DNA of 64,000 nucleotides from an uncultured Mycoplasmatota bacterium. GTDB taxonomy: Bacteria > Bacillota_I > Bacilli_A > RF39 > UBA660. Made by a program: the position numbers and the translations under genes. Positions 15,719-23,232 of the stretch are shown here, piece by piece (position 1 is the stretch's first letter; each line of letters starts with the position of its first letter). Below the pieces are notes generated by a model. That model was not told where the DNA came from, did no database searches, and saw only the letters and a program-made list of their open reading frames with translations. The stretch spans positions 1 through 64,000 of the forward strand of contig USFF01000002.1 in the NCBI GenBank assembly GCA_900553835.1, in the 5' to 3' direction.

Positions 15719-16894
15719 TTAGTTTTCTCCTTTCTTAACAAAGTCTTCATATAAAGGACTCATACTTCTTAGATTACTTATAATTTCTTTTAAAGTATCA
15801 ACTACATAGTCAATTTCTTCCATAGTATTATCATGGTTCATAGTAAGTCTTAAAGAACCATGCGCTATTTCATGTGGAAGACCTATTGCTAAAAGAACAT
15901 GACTAGGATCCAAACTACCACTAGTGCAAGCACTTCCGCTTGAAGCACATATACCTTTAGCATCTAATTTTAAAAGCATTCCTTCTCCTTCAATAAATTG
16001 AAAACTAAAGTTTGCATTCCCTGGTAATCTCTTAATTCTGGAACCATTAAGTTTTGAATAAGGTATCTCATTAAGTACTCTGTCAATTAGACGCTCTCTT
16101 AAAGATAGAACATATTTGTTATTCTTTTCCATTTCATTAAATTTAAGTTCTGCAGCCTTAGCAAAACCAATTATACTAGGAGCATTAGTAGTACCAGCGC
16201 GTTTTCCTCTTTCTTGCATTCCACCATTAATTAAAGGTAAAATATTAACTCCTTTTCTAACATATAGAAAACCAATTCCTTTAGGCCCTTCTATTTTGTG
16301 TGCACTTGTACTAAGCAAATCTATATTCATTAGATTAACATCAATATTAACATTACCATAAGCTTGAACTGCATCTGTATGGAATATTATATTATGTTTC
16401 TTACAAATTTCTCCTATTTCTTTTAAAGGCATAATGCTACCTATCTCGTTATTAGCGGCCATTATACTTACCATAATAGTATCTTCTCTAATAGAGTTTT
16501 CTAGTTCATGTAAATCAATAATGCCATCCTTATCTACATTTAAGTAAGTAACTTCAAAACCAAGTTTTTCTAAATAATGACAACTTTCTAAAATAGCATG
16601 ATGTTCTATTTTAGTAGTAATAATATGTTTACCTTTATTCATTCTTCCAATCATTATTTTTTTAATAGCCCAGTTGTCTGACTCACTTCCACCACTAGTA
16701 AAATAAATTTCATCTTTACTAGCATTTATTGTTTTAGCAAGAACTTCTCTTGCTTCTTCCACCTTTTTGCTGACTTCTCTTGATGAGGTATATATACTAC
16801 TTGGGTTAGTGTAATATTCTGTAAAATATGGGAGCATTTCATCTAATACTTCTTTTCTAACCTTAGTAGTTGCAGCATTATCTAAATATATCAT
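15719..16894 (-). CDS. nifS: Cysteine desulfurase (NifS/IscS type)
   Basis: PLP enzyme that takes sulfur from cysteine for Fe-S cluster assembly. Start MIYLDNAATTKVRKEVLDEM, PLP lysine in STSAHKIEGPKG, and the persulfide cysteine in ASSGSACTSGSLDPSHVLLA (long catalytic loop, IscS/NifS class) are visible. 391 residues, the normal length. Its start overlaps arsR by 4 nt, so expression depends on the metal- or redox-type repressor upstream. Confidence 0.95.
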   Translation of the reverse strand: MIYLDNAATTKVRKEVLDEMLPYFTEYYTNPSSIYTSSREVSKKVEEAREVLAKTINASKDEIYFTSGGSESDNWAIKKIMIGRMNKGKHIITTKIEHHAILESCHYLEKLGFEVTYLNVDKDGIIDLHELENSIREDTIMVSIMAANNEIGSIMPLKEIGEICKKHNIIFHTDAVQAYGNVNIDVNLMNIDLLSTSAHKIEGPKGIGFLYVRKGVNILPLINGGMQERGKRAGTTNAPSIIGFAKAAELKFNEMEKNNKYVLSLRERLIDRVLNEIPYSKLNGSRIKRLPGNANFSFQFIEGEGMLLKLDAKGICASSGSACTSGSLDPSHVLLAIGLPHEIAHGSLRLTMNHDNTMEEIDYVVDTLKEIISNLRSMSPLYEDFVKKGEN

Positions 16895-17184
16895 ATTACT
16901 TCCTTTCCTTCATTAATATGCTCAAGACCATATTTAAGTATAACTTTAATATGATCATCACTTATACTATATAAAGCACTTTGACCGAATTTCTCACACT
17001 TAACGAGATTTAAATCTTTTAAATATTTGAGTTGGTGACTGATTAAAGAATGAGACTTATTTAAAGAAAGTGCTATTCCACTTACACATTTTCCCCCTGA
17101 AAGCAAGCTGTTTAATATCATAAGCCTAGTGGGATCACCAAAAACTTTGTAAAATTCACTTAATTTATTATAATCTTGTCGCAT
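16891..17184 (-). CDS. ArsR/SmtB-family repressor
   Basis: 97-residue winged-helix protein: KVFGDPTRLMILNSLLSGGKCVSGIA and the recognition helix region SHSLISHQLKYLKDLNLVKCE. Cysteines occur at residues about 34 and 66, near where ArsR-type sensors bind metal, but the exact sensor site cannot be assigned. It heads the arsR-nifS-iscU operon and a 7-4-7 palindrome of SmtB type (17197-17214) overlaps its own start region, so autoregulation is likely. The inducer could be a metal, oxygen or an Fe-S signal. Confidence 0.88.
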   Translation of the reverse strand: MRQDYNKLSEFYKVFGDPTRLMILNSLLSGGKCVSGIALSLNKSHSLISHQLKYLKDLNLVKCEKFGQSALYSISDDHIKVILKYGLEHINEGKEVI

Positions 17185-17196
17185 ATATTCTCCTTA

Positions 17197-17214
17197 TATG
17201 AATAACCATTCATA
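17197..17214. promoter_or_regulatory. SmtB-like operator of arsR-nifS-iscU
   Basis: Perfect inverted repeat TATGAAT-GGTT-ATTCATA on the minus strand. It compares with the TGAACA-GT-TATTCA core of the SmtB operator. It sits between the -10 element (17222-17227) and the ribosome site, covering the expected transcription start. Confidence 0.75.
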
Positions 17215-17221
17215 CAATAAA

Positions 17222-17250
17222 ATTATAAAACTATAAAAAAAACTTGTCAA
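17222..17250 (-). promoter_or_regulatory. Consensus promoter of arsR-nifS-iscU
   Basis: Perfect TTGACA (17250-17245), 17-nt spacer, perfect TATAAT (17227-17222). The -35 is also the left arm of the cotZ terminator hairpin. Confidence 0.85.
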
Positions 17251-17266
17251 TACATTTTGACAAGTT
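17233..17266 (-). terminator. Terminator of the cotZ-type gene
   Basis: AACTTGTCAA / TTGACAAGTT perfect 10-bp stem with eight U after it on the minus strand; it shares bases with the arsR promoter. Confidence 0.85.
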
Positions 17267-17288
17267 TACAAAATAAATTAATATAAAT

Positions 17289-17768
17289 TTAGCCACATAT
17301 ACATTCTACATAAGTATCATTTAAACATCTTACACAGCATAAGCAGTTAATGTTCATTGTGAATATTGAGTCTGTTCCAACATAAGGATAAGGACTACTT
17401 TCATCAGTGTTTTCAGCAAGTACTCTAAATGTACAGCAACATCCATCTACTTTTTCAACTCTAAATACATTCGAGCATCCTTCAGCACCAGTAGCATTAC
17501 AATTAGTATTTGTTCTAGTAGTTGGCATGCTTAGTGGAGCGCCTGCACCTGAGCACATATAAAGCATTATAGGTCTTGTATTGCATACAATACAGTTGCT
17601 TCCTCCACCTAGTGCTGGTCTATCACAAGAGTTTAAACAATTATCTGGACAAGCATTAGATTGAAGTACATTAATTACTTGTAAAATCTCAGCTATGCAG
17701 TTGTTTTCACAAGTATCATTATTTTGACCACACCTAGAACATCCAGTATTATTATTCATATAATTCAC
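17289..17768 (-). CDS. cotZ: Spore coat protein, CotY/CotZ family
   Basis: 159 residues with about 20 cysteines. Family features: CNTRPIMLY near the centre, then FRVEKVDGCCCTFRVL and a C-terminal IFTMNINCLCCVRCLNDTYVECICG. These cysteine-rich proteins cross-link into the outer coat or crust of the spore. RBS GAAGGGGTG precedes ATG. A SigmaK-type promoter (AC-N16-CATAAATTA) is at 17815-17789 and a strong terminator follows, so it is a monocistronic late-sporulation gene. Confidence 0.85.
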   Translation of the reverse strand: MNYMNNNTGCSRCGQNNDTCENNCIAEILQVINVLQSNACPDNCLNSCDRPALGGGSNCIVCNTRPIMLYMCSGAGAPLSMPTTRTNTNCNATGAEGCSNVFRVEKVDGCCCTFRVLAENTDESSPYPYVGTDSIFTMNINCLCCVRCLNDTYVECICG

Positions 17769-17788
17769 CCCTTCTTCATATTCACTAA

Positions 17789-17815
17789 TAATTTATGTAA
17801 ATAAATATTTTTTGT
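17789..17815 (-). promoter_or_regulatory. SigmaK-type promoter of the cotZ-type gene
   Basis: AC (17815-17814), 16-nt spacer, CATAAATTA (17797-17789), matching AC-N16-CATA-NNN-TA. The -10 block TTACATAAATTATTA is repeated exactly before the yjcZ-like gene. Confidence 0.6.
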
Positions 17816-17870
17816 GAGTGAATTTAACCATTTTATCTAAAAGGTCTATTATTATTACTATTTCCAACTT

Positions 17871-18224
17871 TTAAAGTAGTATCATTTCTCCACTATTTAA
17901 ATACATATAAAAATCTTTCAATTTAACACTAATTCTTCTTTTAGTAACAATTCCTTTGTATTTCTTTTTAACTTCTAAAAATACTTTACTATCTAAAGAA
18001 ACTTTACCATAACTTCTAAGTCTTACCTTTTCCTTATATATAGGTTTATCATTACTTATTCTAATTAAGTCATCATTATAAGTATCAAAATAAATATTAG
18101 AAATATTACTTTTGTAGTATTCATCTTTAACTAAATATTTATTTAGTTTACTAATTAATAAATCATATTCATCTTGATTTAATAAGTACTTAGTTTCCTT
18201 CCTTTGAAATTTATTTATGTACAC
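17871..18224 (-). pseudogene. Truncated VTC-domain (polyphosphate polymerase-like) protein
   Basis: 117 residues match only the N-terminal half of the VTC domain: FQRKETKYLL, SNIYFDTYNDDLIR, KVRLRSYG and EVKKKYKGIVTKRR, the basic tunnel-wall residues of inorganic polyphosphate polymerases. The family needs about 220-240 residues; here a stop follows YLNSGEMILL, and the Glu/Arg/Lys residues expected from the second half are absent. Downstream sequence in other frames does not restore it. Probably a decayed gene, less likely a short stand-alone domain. The usual VTC partner membrane gene (DUF4956) is also missing nearby. Confidence 0.65.
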
Positions 18225-18355
18225 TTACCACCACCTCGTCTATAATTTTAGTATATTATATTGTTAGTTATGTGAAAGCATAGTGTAAATTAGGTGAAAT
18301 ATTTTTATTTATTTTTTTATATAATTATAGTATAATTTAATTAGGAGAGATTTAT

Positions 18356-18670
18356 ATGTATGGTTATGAATATTTAATAATATTAATTATTTTAATTCTA
18401 ATATCTATTATAGTAATTAGAATAAATAAAAAAGACTTTGCTGTCAAAATAAATAAATTAGTTCAATATTTAGGTGGTAAAGATAACATCATAAGCGCTG
18501 AGAAAAACATGAGTAGACTAAATGTTAAAGTAAAAGATACTAGTTTAGTTAATAAAGATGCAATTGAAAAGATGGGAGCTAAAGGAATTGTTGAAATTGA
18601 TAATGAACTTAAAATTATTTTAGGCCCTAATAGTGGTCAAATTAAAAAGTACATAAAAGACTTAAAGTAG
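18356..18670 (+). CDS. Membrane-anchored EIIB-like protein lacking the phospho-cysteine
   Basis: 104 residues. Residues 5-23 are a membrane helix; residues 34-104 follow the glucose-type PTS EIIB fold (LVQYLGGKDNIISAEKNMSRLNVKVKD..., IEKMGAKGIVEID, ILGPNSGQIKKYI). In active EIIB the loop before the TRL motif carries Cys; here it reads EKNMSRL, so no phosphorylation site. No EIIC or EIIA is adjacent. It probably has a non-catalytic, possibly regulatory, role. Own promoter with TATAAT and RBS AGGAGAG; terminator at 18664-18694. Confidence 0.75.
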   Translation: MYGYEYLIILIILILISIIVIRINKKDFAVKINKLVQYLGGKDNIISAEKNMSRLNVKVKDTSLVNKDAIEKMGAKGIVEIDNELKIILGPNSGQIKKYIKDLK

Positions 18671-18694
18671 AAAATTCTACTTTTTTTGTTTTTT
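18664..18694 (+). terminator. Terminator of the EIIB-like gene
   Basis: AAGTAGA / TCTACTT hairpin with AAAT loop followed by seven T, then TTTTTTTT. Confidence 0.8.
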
Positions 18695-18723
18695 TTCGAC
18701 AAAATTCGACAAAATTCGACAAA
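18695..18723 (-). promoter_or_regulatory. Three tandem Spo0A boxes
   Basis: TTTGTCGAA three times at exactly 10-bp spacing on the minus strand (TTCGACAAA on the plus strand). TGTCGAA is the Spo0A binding box, and one-helical-turn spacing is how Spo0A dimers sit on DNA. They lie 33 bp before the start codon of the histidine kinase gene. Confidence 0.75.
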
Positions 18724-18755
18724 TATTTATGTTATTCTTATTATGGTGATTTTTT

Positions 18756-20012
18756 ATGAATGTAATAGAAGATTTAATAATTAGTGCCTCACTCACTACA
18801 TTTCCAGTGCTTTTATATGAATACTTTTCACTTTATAGAGAGAATATAAAGAAAGAAAAAAGTACTATTTTACTTAGTATTTGTTTATTTGTATCATTAT
18901 TTTTAACTATGAACTACAAAGATAATATTAAAGTAGAATACCACTTAATAACACTAGTTTTACCTCTTATGATATCTTATTTAAATAATAAAGATAAGGA
19001 AGCTTTAGTAATAAGTATAATAGTATCTGAATATTTAGTTAATAAACTTGGCTTCAATTTATTATTTATAACAATATTTTTCTCTCTATTATATTTCGCA
19101 TATAAATATTATAGTACTACCAATAAAAAATCTAATTACTTCATAAATATTTCCATATTATTAGTTGCTCTCATGTACTCTTCACTACTTATATTTGATT
19201 TTTCTCTTAATACCTTAACCCTTGCTTTCTTTGCTACTGTTAGTTATATTGTAATTATAAAGATAATTGATTATGGAGTGAAAGAAGCTAAAAGTGTTAT
19301 AAATATGCATATGACTCTTAAAGATTTTGAAAGAGAAAAAAATATAAAACTAAATTTATTTAAAATTACTCATGAAATTAAAAATCCTTTAGCAGTAATT
19401 AAAGGTTATCTTGATATGTTTGATACTAAAAATGAAGAAAAAAGTAAGAGATATGTTAAGATAATTAAGGGAGAAGTAAATAGAACTCTTAATTTACTTC
19501 ACGACTTTATGGAATTTACTAAGATTAAAATCGTTAGAAATGAGTTTTATATTGGAGATCTAATTGATGATGCAAAAGATGCTCTTGTACCTGTTTTTAA
19601 TGCATTAGAAGTTAACTACTACTTTGAAACCGAAGATAATGCACTTGTAAGTTTAGATTATAATAGAATGAAACAAGTAATTATTAATGTAATAAAAAAC
19701 GCGGTTGAAGCTTGTGCACCTTATAAAGGACAAGTTTCAACCACTGTATTTGTGGATAAAGAATTTTTATATATATTTGTTAGAGATAATGGAAGTGGTA
19801 TGACTAAAGAAACACTTGATAATATAATGGAACCTTTTTATACAACTAAAGAAAAAGGTACAGGACTAGGAGTAAGTTTAAGTAAAGAGATTATTGAAGC
19901 ACATAAAGGGACTCTTCTTTATGATAGTAAAATTGGTGAAGGTACTGTCTGTAAAATTACCTTACCTTTAAAAATAACTAATAGTAATAAGGACCATAAT
20001 ATGGTGGCCTAG
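18756..20012 (+). CDS. Membrane sensor histidine kinase, sporulation-kinase like
   Basis: 418 residues. Five or six hydrophobic helices fill residues about 1-180 (no extracellular sensor domain, as in KinB or KinC/D-type small sensors). Then HisKA with the phospho-accepting His in ITHEIKNPLAVIKGYLDMF (near 209), N box INVIKNAVEA, G1 VRDNGSGM, F region EPFYTTKEKGTGLGVSLSKEI. No response regulator gene adjoins it, as for orphan phosphorelay kinases feeding Spo0F/Spo0A. Three Spo0A boxes lie just upstream, so it is a strong candidate for a sporulation input kinase in a feedback loop. Ribosome site GGTGAT. Its last 12 codons overlap the convergent coat-like gene. Confidence 0.88.
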   Translation: MNVIEDLIISASLTTFPVLLYEYFSLYRENIKKEKSTILLSICLFVSLFLTMNYKDNIKVEYHLITLVLPLMISYLNNKDKEALVISIIVSEYLVNKLGFNLLFITIFFSLLYFAYKYYSTTNKKSNYFINISILLVALMYSSLLIFDFSLNTLTLAFFATVSYIVIIKIIDYGVKEAKSVINMHMTLKDFEREKNIKLNLFKITHEIKNPLAVIKGYLDMFDTKNEEKSKRYVKIIKGEVNRTLNLLHDFMEFTKIKIVRNEFYIGDLIDDAKDALVPVFNALEVNYYFETEDNALVSLDYNRMKQVIINVIKNAVEACAPYKGQVSTTVFVDKEFLYIFVRDNGSGMTKETLDNIMEPFYTTKEKGTGLGVSLSKEIIEAHKGTLLYDSKIGEGTVCKITLPLKITNSNKDHNMVA

Positions 20013-20160
20013 GAGGATAATAATTATAGTTTGGTCTAGGTCCTACTGCAGCTACAGCAACCCCGCCTGTTAAAGCACCAAGTAAAAATGGAGCTGCAAA
20101 AGGAACAAACCTATTATCTTTTTTATAAGAATATCCTCTTCCATATAAATTATTATACAT
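19978..20160 (-). CDS. Tyr/Pro-rich small protein, coat-like
   Basis: 60 residues: Tyr/Gly-rich start (MYNNLYGRGYSYKKDNRF), a short hydrophobic Gly/Ala/Val segment (FLLGALTGGVAVAAVG) and a Pro/Tyr tail PPRPPYYGPYYY. Composition is that of small spore-coat or crust proteins. The ATG at 20160 is preferred because AGAGGTG lies 6 nt upstream; a GTG four codons earlier is part of that ribosome site. A SigmaK-like CATATATTA is upstream. Overlaps the kinase 3' end by 35 nt, tail to tail. Confidence 0.6.
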   Translation of the reverse strand: MYNNLYGRGYSYKKDNRFVPFAAPFLLGALTGGVAVAAVGPRPNYNYYPPRPPYYGPYYY

Positions 20161-20200
20161 AAAAAACACCTCTTATTATAATATATGAGGCGTTTTAATT
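20161..20200. terminator. Bidirectional terminator with SigmaK-like -10 and RBS inside
   Basis: AAAACACCTC / GAGGCGTTTT inverted repeat. It can end the plus-strand kinase transcript and the minus-strand YkuE-type transcript. The loop holds CATATATTA (20179-20187, with AC at 20204-20203), and the arm contains the AGAGGTG ribosome site of the coat-like gene. Confidence 0.6.
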
Positions 20201-21046
20201 TTGTTCTGTGCTTTTTAACCTAATAAAATTAATACTAGGTCTATTATTAAATCTTAAACTGGTCTTTTTATTACCTAGTCCATTTGAAATAAATATTTCT
20301 TTATCATTTAAATTATAATAACCATTATAATATTTCACGCTACCGCTAAATTTATAAAATGGTCCATAGAAAGGAATATTTATTTCCCCTCCTAAAGTAT
20401 TACCTGCTAAAAAAATATCAAAACTATAATCATTTATTTTATATAAAAGGTCACTTTCATGAGTAAAATATATCTTATAATATCCTTCGCAATCATTTAT
20501 TTTATCTAAATTATATAGTGATTTATTATATGAATTAAATCCCATTAAACAAATTGGAGTAGTACTATCTTTGTATATTAAATCATAGTCGTTTTCGAGT
20601 AATATATAATCACTTTCAAGTAAAATATCTCTAACTTCTTCACTATCATTATCTCCAAGTACAAAGTATTTACCAAGTGAAGCATCAATATTTTTAAGTT
20701 CACTAACTAAATCACTTTTATTATCTAAGTACTTTAAATCACTAAGTAAATTACCTCCAAATATAACTATATCTGGATTTAGTTCATTAATTCTTTTAGC
20801 GATAAGTTTTAAAGTATCTAAATTAGTAGTAGAGCCTAAAAGTAAATCACTAAAATAAATAATTTTAGAACCACTTAAACTCTTAGGAATTTTATCACTT
20901 TTAACTAAATATTCTTTAACATTAATTCCAGATGTACCAATATATTTTGCATACATAAAAATGCTTATTATGAGTAATGTGAGTATAATTAAAATATTAA
21001 TAAGTACACTTTTAAAACTTCTTTTTGGTTTTGTTTCTTCTTCCAT
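20195..21046 (-). CDS. YkuE-type membrane-anchored metallophosphoesterase
   Basis: 283 residues. N-terminal anchor at about residues 14-32 (SVLINILIILTLLIISIFMY), then a calcineurin-like domain: YFSDLLLGS, IVIFGGNLL, FVLGDNDS and FTHESDLLY/LAGNTLGGEI in place of the usual DLH, GD, GNHD and GH motifs. Several of the canonical metal ligands (for example the His in DxH and GHxH) are changed, so activity may be reduced or altered. YkuE homologues act on wall or lipid phosphates outside the membrane. It starts 8 nt after the CPBP gene stop, so the two form an operon. Confidence 0.8.
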   Translation of the reverse strand: MEEETKPKRSFKSVLINILIILTLLIISIFMYAKYIGTSGINVKEYLVKSDKIPKSLSGSKIIYFSDLLLGSTTNLDTLKLIAKRINELNPDIVIFGGNLLSDLKYLDNKSDLVSELKNIDASLGKYFVLGDNDSEEVRDILLESDYILLENDYDLIYKDSTTPICLMGFNSYNKSLYNLDKINDCEGYYKIYFTHESDLLYKINDYSFDIFLAGNTLGGEINIPFYGPFYKFSGSVKYYNGYYNLNDKEIFISNGLGNKKTSLRFNNRPSINFIRLKSTEQN

Positions 21047-21053
21047 TTTACAC

Positions 21054-21731
21054 CTACTGAGCCATCATTATCAGACCATATACAAGAGTGTTATGCATCA
21101 TATGAGCTACTACACTAGAAAATATATTATTACTTTTATTATACACTAGTCCAAAAGTATATCCTAAAGCACCATATGGAATTATATATAATAGTTCTAG
21201 AAAATTACCATCTTGTAAACCCGCTATTGTGTGAAGAAAACCAAATACTAAAGCACTTACAAGTGGAAAGAATTTATTTTTTCCAGTTACTTTTCTAAGG
21301 CCAAACCTAAATATCATTTCTTCAACAAAAGGCGCTACTACGGATATTGATAAAAATCCTATTACTGGATAAATCTTAAGAGAGTCTCTAACTAAATTTT
21401 CATTAGTACTTCCAGCATTATTTAGAATAAAAACATTTATTATTATATTACTAAATACCATTAATCCAAACCCAATACCCCAGTATTTTAAACTATCTGA
21501 AAAGTTACTTACTTTACTAAAATAATCTTTTAAATTCTTAAGTAGTTTATCTTTGTACATCATAAAATAAATAATAAGTACAAAGAAATTACCTAAGTAA
21601 ACAGAAGTAGACTCAGGAAGTTTAAATACTTTAAAAATTATCATTCCTATCACTTGAGGCACTAAAATATATATAAATATAAGTACCAAGAAATCTAAAA
21701 CATCTTTAATTTTATTTTTTACCTTTTCCAT
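21054..21731 (-). CDS. CPBP (Rce1-like) family intramembrane protease
   Basis: About 225 residues, seven hydrophobic segments. Motif 1 EEMIFRFGLR (paired Glu-Glu and Arg), motif 2 FGFLHTIAG and motif 3 VVAHMMHNTLVYG supply the Glu/His residues of the intramembrane glutamic protease site. CPBP proteins in Firmicutes often work in bacteriocin immunity or membrane protein processing. The ATG at 21731 has GGTGAAT before it. First gene of the pair with the YkuE-type phosphoesterase. Confidence 0.88.
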   Translation of the reverse strand: MEKVKNKIKDVLDFLVLIFIYILVPQVIGMIIFKVFKLPESTSVYLGNFFVLIIYFMMYKDKLLKNLKDYFSKVSNFSDSLKYWGIGFGLMVFSNIIINVFILNNAGSTNENLVRDSLKIYPVIGFLSISVVAPFVEEMIFRFGLRKVTGKNKFFPLVSALVFGFLHTIAGLQDGNFLELLYIIPYGALGYTFGLVYNKSNNIFSSVVAHMMHNTLVYGLIMMAQ

Positions 21732-21765
21732 TATATTCACCTACTTCTATTTTACTATAAATAAT

Positions 21766-21798
21766 AAAAAAAGAAAACTCCTATTATAAGAAGTTTTA
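21766..21798 (-). terminator. Terminator of tyrS
   Basis: AAAACTTCT / AGGAGTTTT stem overlapping the stop codon, followed by CTTTTTTT. Confidence 0.75.
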
Positions 21799-22980
21799 CA
21801 TTTTTTCTACTTTAATAATTACTTTTTTACCTTTGCTAACTACTAGGTTATCAATTTTTACTATAAAGTTAGGATCTTCTACTTTTTCATTATTTACTTT
21901 TATACCACCTTGTTCAACTAATCTTCTAGCTTCACTTTTAGATGGTGCTAGTTTAGTACTAACTAATAAGTCAAGAATATTCATTTCATCAAATTCTACC
22001 TTTACAGTAGGCATATCATCATGAACTTTACCACTAAAGATTTCTTCACTTGTAACTCTAGCTTTTTCAGCTTCTTTCTCTCCATGTAAGTCCTTAACCA
22101 CTTCAAATGCAAGAGCTTTCTGCGCTACTCTCTTTTCAGGTGCTTTATTTTGCTCCTCCATAATACTTTCTATTTCTTCTTTAGTTAGGAAAGTAAATAC
22201 TTTTAAGTATTCCTCTACTTTAGTATCATCACTATTTAAAAGGTATTGGTAAATTTGATATGGACTAGTTTTTTCCTTATCAAGCCATAATGCATTACCT
22301 TCACTCTTACCAAACTTATTACCTTGTTTATCTAATATAAGTGGCATTGTAAAACCATAAGCCTCTTTATTTTCTATCTTTCTTATTAGTTCAATACCAG
22401 TAGTTATATTACCCCATTGGTCACTTCCTGCTGCTTGAAGTTCACAGTTGTATGTATTAAATAAATGTACAAAATCAAAACCTTGAAGTAATGTATAAGA
22501 AAACTCTGCATAAGTAATACCACTTTCAAGTCTTCTAGCAATTATATCTTTACCAAGCATATAATTGACATTAATATATTTACCAATATCTCTTAAGAAA
22601 TCAAGTAGTGTTACATCCTTTGTCCAGTCATAATTATTAACTATTACAGCTCTGCCATCAAGCAATTTTTCAACTTGTTTTCTTAATCCTTCAATATTCT
22701 TTTCAACAGTTTCCTTAGCTATAATTTCTCTTTCAGCAGTTGGTCTAGGATCTCCAATTAATCCAGTAGCACCTCCAACTAATATAATTGGTTTACATCC
22801 ATGTAAAGCAAGTCTCTTAGCAGTTACAAAAGAAGCATAATGTCCAATATGAAGGCTATCTGCTGTTGGATCTGTTCCAAGATAGAATGTAATATCACCT
22901 TTATTTAATCTCTCTTCAAGATCAGGACTACTAATATCCTTTACTACTCCTCTCCACTTTAATTCTTCAAAAAATGTCAT
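21796..22980 (-). CDS. tyrS: Tyrosyl-tRNA synthetase
   Basis: Class I synthetase charging tRNA-Tyr. The ATP motif HIGH appears in SLHIGHYASF, the KMSKS-type loop as KFGKSEGNALWLD, and the C-terminal S4 RNA-binding domain as KSEARRLVEQGGIKVNNEKV. 394 residues. RBS AAAGGAG. Preceded by a tyrosine-type T-box leader, so expression rises when uncharged tRNA-Tyr accumulates. Confidence 0.96.
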   Translation of the reverse strand: MTFFEELKWRGVVKDISSPDLEERLNKGDITFYLGTDPTADSLHIGHYASFVTAKRLALHGCKPIILVGGATGLIGDPRPTAEREIIAKETVEKNIEGLRKQVEKLLDGRAVIVNNYDWTKDVTLLDFLRDIGKYINVNYMLGKDIIARRLESGITYAEFSYTLLQGFDFVHLFNTYNCELQAAGSDQWGNITTGIELIRKIENKEAYGFTMPLILDKQGNKFGKSEGNALWLDKEKTSPYQIYQYLLNSDDTKVEEYLKVFTFLTKEEIESIMEEQNKAPEKRVAQKALAFEVVKDLHGEKEAEKARVTSEEIFSGKVHDDMPTVKVEFDEMNILDLLVSTKLAPSKSEARRLVEQGGIKVNNEKVEDPNFIVKIDNLVVSKGKKVIIKVEKM

Positions 22981-22989
22981 AGTTTCTCT

Positions 22990-23196
22990 CTCCTTTCAAA
23001 AATAAAAAGGTGGTTACCAAAGGACTCTTAAATAAGAGTGGTACCACCTTAATTTATACTCTTTACTATAACGCGTAACCATTAATTTCAAAACGTGTAA
23101 TTCGTTTTCATATATTTAATTAACTTCCACCAACCGTTAACTCTCTGTGTACTAATATATAAAACTACTTCTTCGTTTCTCTTCAATTAATATATA
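22990..23196 (-). promoter_or_regulatory. T-box riboswitch of tyrS
   Basis: Leader RNA that senses uncharged tRNA. The T-box element AAGGTGGTACCAC (23049-23037 region) is present, with terminator AAGGTGGTACC / GGTAACCACCTT followed by five U; the antiterminator pairs the T-box bulge with the tRNA end. Stem I shows GGTTGGTGGAAG and the specifier UAC (Tyr) at 23099-23097, matching the downstream gene. Confidence 0.92.
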
Positions 23197-23197
23197 A

Positions 23198-23226
23198 ATT
23201 CTAACACAAAATTTTATATTTGACAA
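23198..23226 (-). promoter_or_regulatory. Promoter of tyrS
   Basis: TTGTCA (23226-23221), 17-nt spacer, TAGAAT (23203-23198). It starts only 7 bp after the end of the frameshifted surface gene. Confidence 0.8.
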
Positions 23227-23232
23227 GCCCCT

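Noticed and set aside
18715..18744. SigmaA promoter TCGACA-N17-TATTAT for the histidine kinase
   Set aside because: The implied start would fall after the ribosome site GGTGAT, so it could not express the gene normally.
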